Shown here piece by piece: positions 61,897 to 64,000 of a stretch of DNA of 64,000 bases; the first letter of the stretch is position 1, and each line of letters begins with the position of its first letter. Position numbers and translations under genes: made by a program. Origin of the DNA: Corynebacterium lujinxingii (lineage in GTDB: Bacteria > Actinomycetota > Actinomycetes > Mycobacteriales > Mycobacteriaceae); contig NZ_CP061032.1 in the NCBI RefSeq assembly GCF_014490555.1, positions 806,001 to 870,000 of the forward strand, in the 5' to 3' direction. Below the pieces are notes generated by a model. That model was not told the DNA's origin. It ran no database searches and worked only from the letters and a program-made list of their open reading frames with translations.

Positions 61897-64000
61897 ATGG
61901 CAAGCGACCAAAAGGTCCGCGTCGGCGGCCGCGAACTGACCGTAAGCAACCTGGACAAGGTGCTCTACCCGGAAACCGGCACGACCAAAGCGGACGTGAT
62001 GCGCTACTACCTCGCCGTGGCCGACGTGCTCATCCCGCAAGCGCGCCTTCGCCCGATCACGCGTAAACGCTGGCCCGAAGGCGTCGGCGCGGACAGCTTC
62101 TTCCGCAAAGACCTCGAAGACTCCGCGCCAGAATGGATCCCCACCGGCGAAATCCAGCACACCACCAGCGTCAACGCGTATCCGCTTCTCGACGACCCCG
62201 CCACCCTGGCATGGCTCGCCCAAGTCGCAGCCCTCGAACTGCACGCCCCACAGTGGCGCTTCGGCGCAGACGGGAAACCGCAAAACCCCGACCGGTTGGT
62301 GCTCGATCTGGACCCGGGTCCGGGCGTGGAATTACATGACACCGCCGAGGTTGCGCTCATGTGCCGCGAGATCCTCGAAGACATGGGACTGACCTGCGTG
62401 CCGGTAACCTCCGGGTCGAAGGGCATCCACCTCTACGCCGGTCTGGATGGCACAAGCGACGCAGACGCAGTGTCGCAGGTGGCGAAAACGCTCGCGCAGC
62501 ACCTACAGCGCGAGCACCCGAAGCGTATTACCGCGACCATGGCCAAAGCCCAGCGCGACGGCAAAGTGTTCATCGACTGGAGCCAAAACAACGGGAAGAA
62601 GACCACCGTGTGTCCGTACTCGCTGCGCGGCCGTGCCCGCCCGACCGTCGCCGCGCCGCGGACGTGGGAGGAAATCGCCTCGAACGACCTCGCGCAGCTG
62701 GAGTTCGACGAGGTCATACGGCGCGTCGAAGACGGCATCGACCCGATCGCAGCCCTCGGCGCGCCGGGCGAGGACCGGCTCGCGACCTACCGATCCATGC
62801 GCGACAAGACCAAGACCGGCGAGCCCGTGCCGGATGCGGCGCCCTCGCCCAGGAACGGCGAGCCGATCTTCGTCATCGGCGAGCATGACGCCTCGCATCT
62901 GCACTGGGATTTTCGCCTCGAGCACGACGGCGTGCTCGTCTCCTGGGCGGTGCCGAAAGGCCCGCCGCTGTCCACGGACCTCAACCGGTTGGCGGTGCAG
63001 ACCGAGGATCACCCGATCGAATACGCCGAGTTCGAAGGCACCATCCCGAAGGGTCAGTACGGCGCGGGCACGGTAAAGATTTGGGACATCGGCACCTGTG
63101 AGATTGAAAAGTGGCGCGACAACGAAATCATCGCCGTGCTGCAGGGGCGTAGCGACGGCGGCCTCGGCGGCGTGCCGCGCCGCTTCGTCCTCATCCGCAC
63201 AAACGACAACAGCTGGTTGCTGCGGCTGAAGCACGACCAGCCGAAAACCGAAGCTAAAAGCAAACCTGAACTCGCGCCGATGCTGCCCACCAACGCCACT
63301 CGCGGCGACATCACCTTGGACGAGCAGGACGGCGCCACTTTCGCCTTCGAGATGAAGTGGGACGGCTACCGCATCCTCGCCGAATCGTCTGGCGGCATCC
63401 GCCTGCGCAGCCGCGGCGGCAAGGACTACACGGACCTCTTCCCGCACACCGACGAATTCGAGCAGATGCTTGACGACGACACCGTCGCCGACGGCGAACT
63501 CATCGCCGTTGGCCCCGACAGCACGCCGGATTTCTCGCTGCTGCACAAGGTGGACCGCCACGGTAGCGACGACACCGCCGAACTGCGCTACATGGTCTTC
63601 GACCTGCTGCGACTGCGCGGCCGCGACTTGACCGGCGAACCGTGGGAGACCCGGCGCGAACTGCTCGAGCAGCTTGACCCCACAGATCACGTTGTCATTC
63701 CGCCGGCGTACCGCGGCTCCTTTGACAACGCATGGAAAGCGGCGGGTGAGTTGGGGCTTGAGGGTGTCGTCGCTAAGCACGTGCGTTCGGTGTACGAGCC
63801 GGGGCGCAGCGAGAAGTGGCTGAAGGTCAAGCGTGCGCTGCACCAGGAGGTTGTGGTGGTCGGCGTGCGCACCGGCAAGCGGGGGATTGCGTCGCTGCTG
63901 GTCGCGGTGCCGGATGAAGTCGGAACGTTGCGGTACGCGGGGCGCGTGGGCACGGGGTTTTCGAACGCGCAGCTGGATCAGATCGGCAAAAAACTGCGCC
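61897..64000 (+). CDS. ligD: Multifunctional NHEJ DNA ligase LigD, 5' part
   Basis: The first 701 codons; the frame runs off the window. Domain order is POL-PE-LIG: primase/polymerase (residues about 10-290, metal motif LVLDLDPGPG, VTSGSKGIHLYAGL), 3'-phosphoesterase (about 320-450, HDASHLHWDFRLEHDGVLVS, SWAVPKGPP) and ATP-dependent ligase (from about 465, adenylated Lys in FEMKWDGYRILAES; LEGVVAKHVRSVYEPGR). This is the mycobacterial order. Works with the divergent ku. Confidence 0.95.
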   Translation, partial: MASDQKVRVGGRELTVSNLDKVLYPETGTTKADVMRYYLAVADVLIPQARLRPITRKRWPEGVGADSFFRKDLEDSAPEWIPTGEIQHTTSVNAYPLLDDPATLAWLAQVAALELHAPQWRFGADGKPQNPDRLVLDLDPGPGVELHDTAEVALMCREILEDMGLTCVPVTSGSKGIHLYAGLDGTSDADAVSQVAKTLAQHLQREHPKRITATMAKAQRDGKVFIDWSQNNGKKTTVCPYSLRGRARPTVAAPRTWEEIASNDLAQLEFDEVIRRVEDGIDPIAALGAPGEDRLATYRSMRDKTKTGEPVPDAAPSPRNGEPIFVIGEHDASHLHWDFRLEHDGVLVSWAVPKGPPLSTDLNRLAVQTEDHPIEYAEFEGTIPKGQYGAGTVKIWDIGTCEIEKWRDNEIIAVLQGRSDGGLGGVPRRFVLIRTNDNSWLLRLKHDQPKTEAKSKPELAPMLPTNATRGDITLDEQDGATFAFEMKWDGYRILAESSGGIRLRSRGGKDYTDLFPHTDEFEQMLDDDTVADGELIAVGPDSTPDFSLLHKVDRHGSDDTAELRYMVFDLLRLRGRDLTGEPWETRRELLEQLDPTDHVVIPPAYRGSFDNAWKAAGELGLEGVVAKHVRSVYEPGRSEKWLKVKRALHQEVVVVGVRTGKRGIASLLVAVPDEVGTLRYAGRVGTGFSNAQLDQIGKKLR

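Overview
The window looks like chromosome from a high-GC actinobacterium, almost certainly a Corynebacterium. The backbone (xseB/xseA-ispH-rmuC-ychF, truA followed by a DUF6541 membrane protein and EccB, DtxR-type iron boxes, Ku/LigD) and the accessory genes (an Erm(X)-type methylase, a Pbp2c-like transpeptidase with a LysR regulator and a serine hydrolase) all fit that genus. The species cannot be fixed from the sequence alone.

Layout. 1-7.36 kb is ordinary core: a DUF4245 protein, exonuclease VII, IspH, RmuC, an AI-2E-type transporter and YchF. 7.36-14.75 kb is a mobile island starting 18 bp after the ychF stop: a large serine integrase, a strongly folded intergenic segment, a lactococcin-972-type bacteriocin operon whose bacteriocin gene carries a one-base frameshift in an A6 tract, transposon scraps, and a DUF4192/small ORF/ssb group. 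14.8-19.7 kb is the truA-DUF6541-eccB block that belongs to a type VII secretion locus. The mycosin gene is cut by insertion sequences and no other secretion genes follow.

19.7-35.3 kb is a mosaic of mobile and resistance DNA: an IS3 fragment joined to an IS1380 fragment; a very GC-rich module of low-affinity-type PBP, class A beta-lactamase-like hydrolase and LysR regulator; a decayed rifamycin ADP-ribosyltransferase (arr); a frameshifted FMN reductase; a plasmid-type relaxase with possible transfer-origin structures; an IS3 element; small plasmid-type genes; a 367-bp unit repeated three times and packed with TTTCGTA boxes; erm(X) with its leader peptide; and the tail of an MmeI-like methyltransferase. 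35.3-42.9 kb is built around three copies of arfB (one intact, two dead) and a perfect 24-bp repeat present three times. It holds a mercury-resistance set (merR, merA, a Cys-rich membrane protein), three toxin-antitoxin modules and several gene fragments.

42.9-64 kb returns to backbone: transporters, a CPBP protease, a Dyp peroxidase, a two-component system, a secreted trypsin-like protease, a 5'-nucleotidase, an HNH/DUF222 protein, a TipAS-type MerR regulator, a siderophore ABC importer behind two DtxR-like boxes, and the NHEJ pair Ku and LigD, which runs off the end.

The strongest leads for something undescribed are the arfB/24-bp-repeat hotspot that appears to collect toxin-antitoxin and mer cassettes, the triplicated nested-palindrome array at 32.2-33.3 kb, and the folded intergenic segment at 8.95-9.12 kb.
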